From Mycobacterium sp. (GTDB lineage Bacteria > Actinomycetota > Actinomycetes > Mycobacteriales > Mycobacteriaceae), in assembly GCF_008709575.1 (NCBI RefSeq), contig NZ_VYIK01000047.1, forward strand, positions 1 through 33,811: 33,811 nt of DNA. The letters run 5' to 3'. The notes beneath the pieces were generated by a model. That model had not been told where the DNA came from, made no database searches, and saw only the letters and a program-made list of their open reading frames with translations. Each line of letters opens with the position of its first letter. Position 1 is the first letter of the stretch. A program made the translations under genes and the position numbers. This document shows, piece after piece, positions 19,794 through 28,515 of the stretch.

Positions 19794-21104
19794 ATGAGTT
19801 TCCTATCCTTCCCGGGGCGGTCGCCCGACGAGGGCGGTGGGCGCGGGCGAGTCACCATGGCGCGAACCGCCGGGTGGGGATTGCTGAGTCTGCCGGCCGC
19901 GGCGATGCTGGGCTATGCGACGTGGCAGCTGCTCTGGCGCGCGCGCTATCGCATCGACATCGACGTCTACCGGATGGGCGGGCAGGCTTGGCTGAACAAT
20001 CATCCGCTCTACGCCGACGGGGTGTTGTTCCGCACCCCGATCGGGCTCAACCTGCCGTTCACCTATCCCCCGTTGGCAGCCATCGCGTTTTCTCCGTTCG
20101 CCTGGCTGGGCTTGCCGGCCGCCAGCGCGGCGATCACGCTGACCACGTTGACGCTGTTGATCGTCTCGACGCTGATCGTGCTGAGCAGCCTCGACGTGTG
20201 GGCCACGTCCCGGATCGCCCCCGGGCCGGCTTGGCTGCGCCGATGCTGGCTGGCGGTGCTGATCGTGGCGGCAGCGGCGATCCTGTTGGAACCCATCCGG
20301 TCGAACTTCGCCTACGGGCAAATCAACGTCGTCCTGATGACGCTGGTGATCGCCGACTGCATGCCCGGCCGCACAGCCTGGCCGCGCGGGGCGCTGCTGG
20401 GGATCGGCATCGCGCTCAAACTCACCCCGGCGGTGTTCCTGCTGTATTTCGTTCTCCGGGGTGACGTCCGAGCGGTGCTGACCGCGGTGAGCTCGTTCGC
20501 CGCGGCGACCCTGGTCGGGTTCGCCATGGCCTGGGACGACTCGTGGGAATACTGGACCCGCACGGTGCACCAGACCGACCGGATCGGCTCCCCCGATCTG
20601 AACACCAACCAGAACATCGCGGGAGTGCTGGCCCGGCTGGGTCTGGGCGCGGATCTCCGGTTCGCGCTCTGGGTGACCGGGTGTTTGCTGGTGCTGGCAG
20701 TGACCATCTGGGCGGCCCGGCGGGTGCTGGATGCCGGTGAACCCGCCCTCGCGGTGATCTGTATCGCCGTTTTCGGCTTGGTGGTGTCGCCGGTGTCGTG
20801 GTCACACCACTGGGTCTGGATGCTGCCCGCCGTGTTGGTGACGGCGTCGGTGGCCTGGTGGCGTCGCAGCGCCGCGCTGGCCGTCGTGGCCGCGGCCGGG
20901 CTGGCCCTGATGATGTGGGCACCGATCAACGTGCTTCCCAAACACCACGAGTCGACCGCCGCCTGGTGGCGTCAACTCGTCGGCGCGTCCTATGTGTGGT
21001 GGGCGCTGGCGACTCTGGCCGCGGCGGGGCTTGGTGTCCGCGCCACGAGGGTGCCGCGCAAGCCGGCGATGGCAGAGCCCGCACCGGTCTCGGTGGTCGG
21101 CTGA
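19794..21104 (+). CDS. GT-C alpha-1,2-mannosyltransferase (Rv2181/GT87 family)
   Basis: A polytopic membrane mannosyltransferase of about 436 residues. In M. tuberculosis, Rv2181 adds alpha-1,2-mannose branches to the lipomannan/LAM core using polyprenyl-phosphate-mannose. The first loop holds [16 protein letters not shown], with the catalytic-type Asp of GT-C enzymes, and [12 protein letters not shown]. Later landmarks are [12 protein letters not shown] and [15 protein letters not shown]. About ten helices. ATG 19794 is preferred; TTG 19785 and ATG 19857 are possible, the last closer to the first helix. No strong ribosome site, and the nearest TAGGCT suggests a very short leader. It is divergent from the Rv2180c-like gene and convergent with the acyltransferase. 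Confidence 0.9.
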   Translation: MSFLSFPGRSPDEGGGRGRVTMARTAGWGLLSLPAAAMLGYATWQLLWRARYRIDIDVYRMGGQAWLNNHPLYADGVLFRTPIGLNLPFTYPPLAAIAFSPFAWLGLPAASAAITLTTLTLLIVSTLIVLSSLDVWATSRIAPGPAWLRRCWLAVLIVAAAAILLEPIRSNFAYGQINVVLMTLVIADCMPGRTAWPRGALLGIGIALKLTPAVFLLYFVLRGDVRAVLTAVSSFAAATLVGFAMAWDDSWEYWTRTVHQTDRIGSPDLNTNQNIAGVLARLGLGADLRFALWVTGCLLVLAVTIWAARRVLDAGEPALAVICIAVFGLVVSPVSWSHHWVWMLPAVLVTASVAWWRRSAALAVVAAAGLALMMWAPINVLPKHHESTAAWWRQLVGASYVWWALATLAAAGLGVRATRVPRKPAMAEPAPVSVVG

Positions 21105-21146
21105 CCGCCGTCCCGCATCGTCTCCGGGCTGGATCGGGTTGGCGGT

Positions 21147-21863
21147 CTACCCGGCCGCCGTTTCCGGGATCCGCTCCGCCTCAGCGGTGCCGCCCCGGCT
21201 TTTAACGGTCGCCGCATAGATGTCGACGTATTCCTGACCGGACAGCCTCATCAGCTCGTAGATCACCTCGTCGGTGACGGCGCGCTCGATGAACCGATTG
21301 CCGGCCAGCCCGTCGAATCGAGTGAACTCCATCGGCGTGCCGAACCGCACGGTGACCCGGCCGAATCGCCACATCTTGCTCCCGGGTGGATTGACGACGT
21401 CGGTGCCGATCATCGCTACCGGTATCACCGGAACGCCGGTCTGCAAAGCCAGCCGGGCCAGCCCGGTCTTGCCCTTGTAGAGACGGCCGTCCGGCGAGCG
21501 GGTGCCTTCCGGGTACATGCCGAGCAATTTGCCCTGACTCAACAAACGCTTGGCGGTGCTCAGCGCAGCCTCTGCGGCGTCGGCATTGGTGCGGTCGATG
21601 GGAACCTGCCCGGTGGTGGTGTAGAACCAGCGGATCAATCGGCCTTTCAGTCCGGTGCCGGTGAAGTATTCGGACTTTGCCAGGAACGTGACGCGCCGCC
21701 GCACCACCAGCGGCAGGTAGAAACTGTCCGCGACCGCCAGATGGTTGCTGGCCAGGATCGCCGGTCCGGACTGCGGAATATTCTCTATCCCTTCGACCTT
21801 CGGGCGGCCGAGCAGCGCGAGCAGCGGGCCCATGAAGATGTACTTGAAAAGCCAGTACCACAT
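21147..21863 (-). CDS. PlsC-like 1-acylglycerol-phosphate acyltransferase (Rv2182c family)
   Basis: A 238-residue LPLAT-family acyltransferase likely acylating lysophosphatidic acid or a related lipid at the membrane. It has the catalytic HX4D motif (NHLAVAD, His41-Asp46), PEGTRSPDG for phosphate binding, and VPVIPVAMIG. An N-terminal hydrophobic helix (WYWLFKYIFMGPLLALL) anchors it. I chose ATG 21863 (MWYWLFK), with a purine-rich GAGAGGGCGGGG just upstream, over a start seven residues earlier. It sits with PIM/LM genes, so a role in phospholipid supply is reasonable; the exact acceptor is unknown. Confidence 0.88.
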   Translation of the reverse strand: MWYWLFKYIFMGPLLALLGRPKVEGIENIPQSGPAILASNHLAVADSFYLPLVVRRRVTFLAKSEYFTGTGLKGRLIRWFYTTTGQVPIDRTNADAAEAALSTAKRLLSQGKLLGMYPEGTRSPDGRLYKGKTGLARLALQTGVPVIPVAMIGTDVVNPPGSKMWRFGRVTVRFGTPMEFTRFDGLAGNRFIERAVTDEVIYELMRLSGQEYVDIYAATVKSRGGTAEAERIPETAAG

Positions 21864-21998
21864 GCCCCGCCCTCTCGCCCACACCGGACAGCGTTCTGGG
21901 CCAAGAGTACCGATCGAGTGCGAATGCGACTACCTGCGCGGTGGTCGTCCCCGGGCGGCGACCCGCCGCGCCCGGCTTCGCCGCGCTCGCGATCGCCG

Positions 21999-22349
21999 CT
22001 AGTCCTCGATGGTCACGGCGATGGGCTGATACCGGCTTGTCACGGCCCCGCCGTCGGGCGGGCCGCTTGGTGGCGGCGGTCGCTGCGCCCCGTCGGCCTC
22101 CTCGACGATGGCGCGGATCACCGTCAAGAGCGTGACGCTGTGCTCGGCGATGACGGTCAGCAGCGGGTGCTGCTCGCCGCTGACCAGCGCCGCCAGCGCG
22201 CAGACCGGACACCACAGCTGCTGGCATCGGCCGAGTCCGCCGTCGGAGACCCGGCTCGCCGCCGCCCGCAGCGCCGGATCGATTCCGTCGAGAATCGTCT
22301 GGGCGAGCTTTCGCAACTCCGGCCCGATATCGGGGTGACCGTCACTCAC
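21999..22349 (-). CDS. Conserved actinobacterial protein (Rv2183c-like)
   Basis: 116 residues, GTG start at 22349. A Cys cluster CQQLWCPVC (near 42-50) could bind a metal; a hydrophobic helix follows (HSVTLLTVIRAIVEE) and the C-terminus is Pro/Gly-rich and probably disordered. It lies between the ATPase gene (46 bases upstream) and the acyltransferase, all on the minus strand, so is likely co-transcribed with them. No known function; I recognise it only by position and partial similarity to Rv2183c. Confidence 0.75.
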   Translation of the reverse strand: MSDGHPDIGPELRKLAQTILDGIDPALRAAASRVSDGGLGRCQQLWCPVCALAALVSGEQHPLLTVIAEHSVTLLTVIRAIVEEADGAQRPPPPSGPPDGGAVTSRYQPIAVTIED

Positions 22350-22395
22350 CGCCGCCGCTCCTTCTCAGCGCTCCGCCGGGTGCCGGCATCGGCGG

Positions 22396-23649
22396 TCACG
22401 CCGGCCACTCTCGCGGATCAGGTCGAAATCGTATAGTCAGCTCACTACCGTGCAGGTGCGCGTCGGTCACCGTGCATCGCCGCAGCACTGACGCCAACCG
22501 GAGCCTGCGCCGCGTCGCGCCGGCACCGATGACCAGGTCGTCGTCGACCCGGCCGAGGGTGAGCGTGCCGGGATCTACGTGCGGCAACTGTAGCCGCAGC
22601 CGATAGACCGCTTGCAGGCCGGATCCCGATTCCCGTTCGACCACCGGCCGCAATGGCCCCGGCGGTGCGGATCCGTCGCGGCGCCGCACGTTGTCCATCA
22701 GTTCGCTCAGCGCCTCAGGACCGATCGGCTCGCCGGCCCGGTGCGGCGCCACCAGCAGCGCCACGTCGCCGATCGTGGCGTCCAGTTCGTCGAGCACGGC
22801 CCGTTGCACGCTGATGCGTTCGGCATACCAGTCGAACGCCGGGTGGTCGGGCAAGTCATGGTATTCATACGAATCGTCTTGCACCAGAACTTGGTTGACG
22901 ATCAAGTCCTCGACGTGCACGCCGGACAACGCCAGCGCGCCCAGCGTCCGCACCGTTTCCGCGGCCACCACCCGTTCGGCGGTCAACACCAGGTGCGCAC
23001 CGACCCGGCCGGCGTCGGTTAACAGCGCCGACAGCCGTTCGACACTGGCGGCAACCTGCTCGATCAAGTGCGCCAGCGCCGCAGCGCCGGCATCCTCGGC
23101 CGCCGCCAGCCTGCGGTGCCGCGGCCAGGCCCGTTCGACGTAGAGGGCGAAGCTGGCGGGCAGGGTCAGCATGCGCAGCGCGTCGGCAGTGGAGGCGCAG
23201 TCGACCACGACATGGTCCCACGACCCAGCCGCGGCCAGCTCACCGACCTCATGCAAACCGAGCACTTCCTGGACACCAGGAAGTGCCGAGAGTTCTTGAG
23301 CGGCAATGCTGTCAAGTTCCGAGTCGGGAAGCTGCCGGCTCAGGGTGGCAACGACATCGCCCCAGCGAGCCTCCAGCAGCGCCAACGTGTCCAGCGCCAG
23401 CGCATCCAGGAAGCCCGCGCCGGCGTTGACCCCGTCAGCGAGCACCCGCACCGGGTCGCGGTGACCGGTGGGCGGGACCGGGATGCCCAGCACGTCGCCC
23501 AGTGAATGCGCTTGATCTGTCGACACCACCAACACCCGCCGACCGGCGCGCGCATCGGTCACAGCGGTGGCAGCCGCCAGGGTGGACTTGCCTACCCCAC
23601 CCTTGCCGACGAAAAGACTGATCCGGGCGGGTGTTGCCGACTCACTCAG
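22396..23649 (-). CDS. Get3/ArsA-type P-loop ATPase (Rv2184c family) with probable CTG start
   Basis: A SIMIBI-class ATPase of the ArsA/Get3/MinD group. The deviant Walker A KGGVGKST lies at residues 16-23 only if translation begins upstream of GTG 23562. In that frame no ATG, GTG or TTG occurs before a stop. CTG 23649 gives MSESATPARISLFVGKGG, a natural N-terminus, and overlaps the preceding gene stop by eight bases. With it the protein has 417 residues. Other ATPase elements are VVVDCASTADALRML (Walker B-like) and the C-terminal domain LRLQLPHVDPGTL. Starting at GTG 23562 would remove the P-loop. The substrate is unknown; tail-anchored proteins or metals are the family options. Confidence 0.82.
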   Translation of the reverse strand: MSESATPARISLFVGKGGVGKSTLAAATAVTDARAGRRVLVVSTDQAHSLGDVLGIPVPPTGHRDPVRVLADGVNAGAGFLDALALDTLALLEARWGDVVATLSRQLPDSELDSIAAQELSALPGVQEVLGLHEVGELAAAGSWDHVVVDCASTADALRMLTLPASFALYVERAWPRHRRLAAAEDAGAAALAHLIEQVAASVERLSALLTDAGRVGAHLVLTAERVVAAETVRTLGALALSGVHVEDLIVNQVLVQDDSYEYHDLPDHPAFDWYAERISVQRAVLDELDATIGDVALLVAPHRAGEPIGPEALSELMDNVRRRDGSAPPGPLRPVVERESGSGLQAVYRLRLQLPHVDPGTLTLGRVDDDLVIGAGATRRRLRLASVLRRCTVTDAHLHGSELTIRFRPDPREWPA

Positions 23650-24079
23650 CCTCGACTCGTTTCTTCAGATCCTTCAGCGCGGTATCGGTCAGTCTGCGCT
23701 CGGCCTTGCGCTTGAGCAACCCGATCATCGGGATCGCCAAATCTACGGTCAGCTCGTAAGTGACGTCGGTGCCAGAGCCTTTAGGTGACAACACGTATGC
23801 ACCGTCGAGTGAGCGCAGCAGCGAGCTGGAGACCAGCGACCACCGCACCGAACTGCGGTCGGGCGGCCAGTCGTAGGCGAACACCAGGGTGTCCTTGATG
23901 ACGGCAGTATCGAGCACCATCCGCGCCACCTTCGGATACCCTTCGTCGTCGGCCTCGAGCACCTCGGCCTGGGTGTATTCCGAGACCCATTCCGGGTAGG
24001 AACCGATGTCGGCGATCACCTTCATCACCGTCCGGGGGTCGGCCTCAATGTGGATGGTCTGCGCTGTCTTGTCCGCCAC
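23642..24079 (-). CDS. SRPBCC/polyketide cyclase-like protein (Rv2185c, TB16.3 family)
   Basis: A 145-residue START-like helix-grip protein. It starts MADKTAQTIHIEADPRTVM and contains YPEWVSEYTQAEVLEADDEG, a family signature, and a long C-terminal helix (LKDLKKRVEAE). Such proteins bind hydrophobic ligands in a central cavity. The stop overlaps the likely CTG start of the ATPase, so the two are coupled. It shares the fold with the next gene upstream. Ligand unknown. Confidence 0.87.
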   Translation of the reverse strand: MADKTAQTIHIEADPRTVMKVIADIGSYPEWVSEYTQAEVLEADDEGYPKVARMVLDTAVIKDTLVFAYDWPPDRSSVRWSLVSSSLLRSLDGAYVLSPKGSGTDVTYELTVDLAIPMIGLLKRKAERRLTDTALKDLKKRVEAE

Positions 24080-24167
24080 CTGGCTGCTTCCCTTCCCCTG
24101 CGGGTACCACCTCAGTCTTCGCCCTGTCTTCGGCAGAAACGGTACTCCCGCGCCGTGCCAGACCGAG

Positions 24168-24557
24168 TCAGGTCGCTGGGGATACCCCGATGGGACGGGA
24201 ACGCTCCAGCGCTTCCTTCACTTCGAAGGCCATCTTCTTGGCGGCGACCCGGCGGCGGTGAATCATCGCGGCGAGGTTCATCCGAGAAAGTTGCCAGGCG
24301 GATACGCCCGACGGCTCGGCATGCAGGAAGTAGTGCAGCAGCACACCGTCGAGCAACGGTTCCAACCAGATTTCCATGGTGCCGGTCAGCGGACCGGTTA
24401 CCGCCCATCTGATGCCCTTGTCACCGCGCTCCTCGACGACCTCCAGCCGCAGATCAGGCCACCAGCGCCGCCAGCCGGGCGGGTCGGCGACAGCCGCACC
24501 GACTCGAGCGGGGTCGGCGGCGACGAATGTCTCGTCGGCGATCTGCACGCTATGCAC
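24168..24557 (-). CDS. SRPBCC-family protein (Rv2186c-like)
   Basis: 129 residues from GTG 24557 (VHSVQIADETFVAADPARVG). Landmarks are PPGWRRWWPDLRLEVVEERG and the C-terminal helix AAKKMAFEVKEALERS, consistent with a ligand-binding SRPBCC fold. A longer frame from 24593 is possible but reaches into the divergent promoter. It is 88 bases upstream of the Rv2185c-like gene and divergent from fadD15 (107 bases). Role unknown; co-location with a lipid acyl-CoA synthetase and an ATPase suggests lipid handling, which is inference. Confidence 0.8.
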   Translation of the reverse strand: MHSVQIADETFVAADPARVGAAVADPPGWRRWWPDLRLEVVEERGDKGIRWAVTGPLTGTMEIWLEPLLDGVLLHYFLHAEPSGVSAWQLSRMNLAAMIHRRRVAAKKMAFEVKEALERSRPIGVSPAT

Positions 24558-24621
24558 TGCCCTAGCTTCACATACCGCGTCGGCGTCGTACACACCGTCA
24601 CCGCGGCGGGAACGTTCGGAC

Positions 24622-24627
24622 TAGGCT
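24622..24627 (+). promoter_or_regulatory. Candidate -10 (TAGGCT) of fadD15
   Basis: TAGGCT 37 bases before the GTG start, matching TANNNT. No clear -35. Confidence 0.3.
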
Positions 24628-24664
24628 GGGGTCCTAACCGGCGAGATCAAGCGAGGTCGGAAGA

Positions 24665-26467
24665 GTGCGCGAATTCAGTGCCCCTGCCCCCTTCAGCGTG
24701 GACGAGCGGGACAACCTCGCCGCTGCGGTATTCGAGCATGAGCGCGACGATCCCGACCTGGTGATCTTCCAACGCCTCGTCGACAACCAATGGATTGATG
24801 TTACCTGCGCGGTGGCGGCAGCCCAGATCCGTTCAGCCGCTTTGGGTCTGATCAAAGAGGACGTCCGCGCCGGCGATCGGGTGGCGATTTTTTCGGCCAC
24901 CCGCTACGAATGGGCGATCCTCGACTTCGCGATCCTGTCGATAGGGGCGGTCACCGTCCCGATCTATGAGACATCGTCGGCCGAGCAGGTGCGCTGGGTG
25001 CTCCAGGACTCCGGCGCCGTGATGGTATTCGCCGAAACCGATGCCCATGCCAACCTGGTCGCCGAGCTCGCCGCGGAGCTGCCGGCCCTGCGCCGGGTGT
25101 TGCACATCGACGGCTCGGGTCTCCGGGCGCTCGATGTGCTGACGGAAACCGGCGCCTCGGTCGACCCGGCCGAGCTGACCAGCCGGCTGGCGGCGCTGCG
25201 GTCCCACGACCCGGCCACCCTGATCTACACCTCGGGCACCACCGGGCGGCCCAAGGGCTGCCAGCTCACCCACTCGAACCTGGTGTACGAGATCCGAGGC
25301 GCACGGGCGGTTCTGCCCACCATGTTGACCCAGGGCCAGCGGCTGCTGGTGTTCTTGCCGCTGGCCCACGTACTGGCTCGGGCGATCACGCTGGCCGCCT
25401 TCGCCAACAAGGTCACCGTCGGCTTCACCAGCGACATCAAGAATCTGGTGCCGATGTTCGCGCTGTTCAAGCCCACGATCGTGGTGTCGGTGCCGCGGGT
25501 GTTCGAGAAGGTGTACAACACCGCGGCGCAGAACGCCGCCAACCAGGGCAAGGGCCGCGTCTTTCGCATCGCTGCCCAGACCGCGGTGCAGTGGAGCCAG
25601 GCCTGCGACGGCGGCGGCCCCGGGCTGATGTTGCGGGCCAGGCACGCGCTGTTCGACCGGCTGGTCTATCACAAGCTGCGGGCGGCGCTGGGCGGCGACT
25701 GCCGAGCCGCCGTCTCCGGTGGTGGACCGCTCGGTGCGCGGCTGGGACATTTCTACCGCGGTGTCGGCCTGACCATTTACGAGGGCTACGGCCTCACCGA
25801 GACCAGTGCAGCCATCACCGTCAACCAGGTCGACGACCTGAAGATCGGCACTGTGGGAAAACTGTTGCCGGGCAACAGCATGCGCATCGCCGACGACGGC
25901 GAGCTACTGGTGCGCGGCGGTGTAGTGTTCAGCGGGTACTGGCGCAACGAGCAAGCCACCGCCGAGGCGATAGTCGACGGCTGGTTCAAGACCGGCGATC
26001 TCGGCGCGATCGACCCGGACGGATTCTTGACCATCACCGGCCGCAAGAAGGAGATCATCGTCACCGCCAACGGCAAAAACGTCGCACCGGCCATCCTGGA
26101 AGACCAACTGCGGGCGCATCCGCTGATCAGCCAGGCCATGGTTGTCGGGGACGCCAAGCCGTTCGTCGGGGCGCTGATCACCATCGACCCCGAAGCGTTC
26201 GAAGGCTGGAAGCTGCGCAACGGCAAGAGGCCGGGCACGTCGGTGGCCGATCTGGTCGCTGACCCCGACCTGAGGGCGGAAGTCGAGGCGGCAGTCAAGC
26301 AGGCTAACCTGTCGGTGTCTCAAGCGGAATCGATCCGCAAATTCCGGATTCTGCCGGTGGATTTCACCGAGAGCACCGGCGAGCTGACTCCGACCATGAA
26401 GGTCAAGCGCAAGGTGGTGGCCGAGAAGTTCGCTCCCGAGATCGAGGCGATCTACACCCCGGGCTGA
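24665..26467 (+). CDS. fadD15: FadD15, long-chain fatty acyl-CoA ligase
   Basis: A 600-residue adenylate-forming enzyme that activates long-chain fatty acids to acyl-CoA through acyl-AMP. The ATP-binding motif [11 protein letters not shown] is at 188-198. Also seen are [12 protein letters not shown], the hinge segment [20 protein letters not shown] and the C-terminal lysine region [14 protein letters not shown] start with GGAAG upstream. It has the eukaryote-like large insert ([11 protein letters not shown]) of the long-chain ACSL group. It is divergent from the SRPBCC genes and converges with pimB' (17-base gap). Confidence 0.93.
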   Translation: MREFSAPAPFSVDERDNLAAAVFEHERDDPDLVIFQRLVDNQWIDVTCAVAAAQIRSAALGLIKEDVRAGDRVAIFSATRYEWAILDFAILSIGAVTVPIYETSSAEQVRWVLQDSGAVMVFAETDAHANLVAELAAELPALRRVLHIDGSGLRALDVLTETGASVDPAELTSRLAALRSHDPATLIYTSGTTGRPKGCQLTHSNLVYEIRGARAVLPTMLTQGQRLLVFLPLAHVLARAITLAAFANKVTVGFTSDIKNLVPMFALFKPTIVVSVPRVFEKVYNTAAQNAANQGKGRVFRIAAQTAVQWSQACDGGGPGLMLRARHALFDRLVYHKLRAALGGDCRAAVSGGGPLGARLGHFYRGVGLTIYEGYGLTETSAAITVNQVDDLKIGTVGKLLPGNSMRIADDGELLVRGGVVFSGYWRNEQATAEAIVDGWFKTGDLGAIDPDGFLTITGRKKEIIVTANGKNVAPAILEDQLRAHPLISQAMVVGDAKPFVGALITIDPEAFEGWKLRNGKRPGTSVADLVADPDLRAEVEAAVKQANLSVSQAESIRKFRILPVDFTESTGELTPTMKVKRKVVAEKFAPEIEAIYTPG

Positions 26468-26484
26468 CCTTGCGCTGACACCGC

Positions 26485-27618
26485 TTAGCCGGCCAGCAGC
26501 CCGGCCAGCCGCGCGGCGAGCGTCTCCCACCGCCATTGCCTGCTCACCCACTCCCGCCCGGCCGCGCCCATCGCGGCCGCTCGGTCCGGGTCGGCCAGCA
26601 GCTCGGTCACGGCGTCGGCAATCTGAGCCACCGAACGGCCGTCGACGAGCAACCCGGTCCTGTTGTGCTGCACGGTTTCCGGCGCGCCGCCCGAGTAACC
26701 GGCGACCACCGGCACGCCGGTCGCCGAGGCCTCCAGGAACACGATGCCCAGGCCCTCGACGTCCAGCCCCGCACCGCGGGTGCGACACGGCATCGCGAAC
26801 ACGTCGGCCAGCGCATGGTAGGCGGGCAGCTCGGCGGCCGGCACTGCCCCGGTGAACGTCACGTGCTCGGCCACACCGTGCCGCCGCGCCAGCCGGCGCA
26901 GCGTATCCAGGTAGGGGCCACCGCCGGCGACGACCAGCGCGGCACCGTCCACCCGTCGCCGGATTTCCGGCAGCGCACGGATCAGCATGTCCTGGCCCTT
27001 GCGTGGCACCAGCCGCGACAGGCACAACACCGTGGGCCGCCGACCGAGGCGGTAGCGGGCGCGCAGCTCGGTGCGGCTGGCCGGGTCGGGGCGAAACCGG
27101 TCGGTGTCTACTCCCGGTGGTAGGTGCTCCAAGGCGGCCGAGGGGCCGAACGCCGACGCGATCCGCGCCCGGGTATAGCGGCTGACGAATGTGACGACAT
27201 CGACCAGGCTGCCGATGCGCCGCAGCGCCGACCGAGCACCGGGAACCATCGACCAGCCCACCTCATGGCCATGGGTGCTGGCCACTACCCGAGCCGCGCC
27301 CACTCGCCGGGCGCGCGCCGCCAGCAGCCCCAGCGGTGCGGCCGCCCCGAACCAGACTGTGTCGACGGCCTCCTCGGCGATCAGGGCCCGCATCCGCGCG
27401 TCGACGGCCGGTTCGGGCAGCATCAGGGTGCCGGGGTGGCGCACCACCCGATAGCCGGCGCGGGCATCGAAGGCATCGGCGCCTTTCCAGTGCGGCGCGT
27501 AGACGGTCAGTTCATGGTGTCCGCTACCCGCCAACCGTTCGACGAGCTCCCCCAGGTAGGACTGGATACCGCCGCGTCGGGGCGGAAAGTCGTTCGTCAC
27601 CAGTAGTACCCGAGACAC
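26485..27618 (-). CDS. pimB: PimB', GDP-mannose-dependent phosphatidylinositol monomannoside mannosyltransferase
   Basis: A GT4-family, GT-B fold enzyme of 377 residues that adds the second mannose to PIM1 (making PIM2) on the cytoplasmic face. The N-terminal domain starts MSRVLLVTNDFPPRRGGIQSYL with the Gly-rich loop. The C-terminal donor domain carries HLPPGVDTDRF, LSRLVPRKGQDMLI and the EX7E-type FLEASATGVPVVAGYSGGAPE. This fits Rv2188c, the accepted PimB'. It lies 41 bases downstream of the putative protease gene on the same strand. Confidence 0.9.
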   Translation of the reverse strand: MSRVLLVTNDFPPRRGGIQSYLGELVERLAGSGHHELTVYAPHWKGADAFDARAGYRVVRHPGTLMLPEPAVDARMRALIAEEAVDTVWFGAAAPLGLLAARARRVGAARVVASTHGHEVGWSMVPGARSALRRIGSLVDVVTFVSRYTRARIASAFGPSAALEHLPPGVDTDRFRPDPASRTELRARYRLGRRPTVLCLSRLVPRKGQDMLIRALPEIRRRVDGAALVVAGGGPYLDTLRRLARRHGVAEHVTFTGAVPAAELPAYHALADVFAMPCRTRGAGLDVEGLGIVFLEASATGVPVVAGYSGGAPETVQHNRTGLLVDGRSVAQIADAVTELLADPDRAAAMGAAGREWVSRQWRWETLAARLAGLLAG

Positions 27619-27659
27619 CTGGGTAGGCTAGCCCGCCGTCCCGAGGAGAAGGCGAGCGA

Positions 27660-28469
27660 TCAGGCTCGCCCGGTCGACCACCGCTGCCAACGGGCCAACA
27701 GTGCGGGCATGTCGGTGCCGAGCACACCGCGCACGGCGGCGGGCAGATCGGCATGCCCGAGACCGCATGCGGCCCGGTAGAGCGCCCGAAGTGTTGTCGG
27801 ACCGTAATACTCGGCGACGAACCGGGCAAACCACCACCCGCGGTCGTAGGCCAGCGAGCGCTGCGGGCCGGGCACGTCAAGGTCGGCGTCGGACGGCACC
27901 GCCGTCGGCAACGGTGCGGCGCTCGGCGCTGTGGGCGGGCGCGCCACGTAGTCGGCAACGCCCTCGGTGAGCCAGCGTGGCGCATCCGGCGCCGTATCGA
28001 CACGCGAGGCGTAGTGGAAAAGCTCGTGGCTCAACACAATTCGGAGCGCATCATCACTCATCGCGGCCGCCCCTGGCGCGAACACGATGCGCTGGCCGGT
28101 CGCGACTCGCCGGGTCGGGTCGATCCTGTCGGCGACAGCGGCCGCGGCGATGTCGGCCCACTGCGCGGTGCTGCCGCCACCGAGCTGAGTGCGAAACTGC
28201 TGCGCGGTGCCGCTGAGCACGATGGTGATCTCGCGCGGCCACGCCGAACCCCAGAAACTTTGCACCGCCTCGATAGCGGGCCCGACGTGGGTCGTGATGC
28301 GGCCCGGCAGGGGGTCGGTCGGGTCGGTGACCGAACCCCCGAGATCGACCAGCCGAACGCGGCGCCCGGCCACGACGAAGTCCGTCGTTGCGGCGCGGAC
28401 GTCGGTGGCTGCCGGCGCGGGCGGTCGGGGCGTGGTAGCGATCAGCGGGATCGGGACGAGAACAAGCAC
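27660..28469 (-). CDS. Probable secreted HExxH metalloprotease (Rv2189c family)
   Basis: About 269 residues from GTG 28469. The zincin motif HELFH is at 148-152 and a downstream Glu lies in WLTEGVADYV (Glu169), as in gluzincins (HExxH plus a distant E). The hydrophobic start LVLVPIPLIATTPRPP looks like part of a signal peptide. The open frame continues upstream through RRGSGSRRAAGALAVV, a much better n-region, but contains no ATG, GTG or TTG before a stop, so the true start is unclear. It follows ripC by 46 bases and precedes pimB'. Predicted peptidase; substrate unknown. The M. tuberculosis homologue is annotated as a hypothetical protein. Confidence 0.75.
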   Translation of the reverse strand: MLVLVPIPLIATTPRPPAPAATDVRAATTDFVVAGRRVRLVDLGGSVTDPTDPLPGRITTHVGPAIEAVQSFWGSAWPREITIVLSGTAQQFRTQLGGGSTAQWADIAAAAVADRIDPTRRVATGQRIVFAPGAAAMSDDALRIVLSHELFHYASRVDTAPDAPRWLTEGVADYVARPPTAPSAAPLPTAVPSDADLDVPGPQRSLAYDRGWWFARFVAEYYGPTTLRALYRAACGLGHADLPAAVRGVLGTDMPALLARWQRWSTGRA

Positions 28470-28515
28470 GACGGCGAGCGCACCCGCCGCACGGCGGGAG
28501 CCGGAACCGCGGCGG

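Noticed and set aside
21103..21147. GACCGCC/GGCGGTC inverted repeat between convergent genes as a terminator
   Set aside because: The stem is seven bases with a loop of over 30 and no T-tract.
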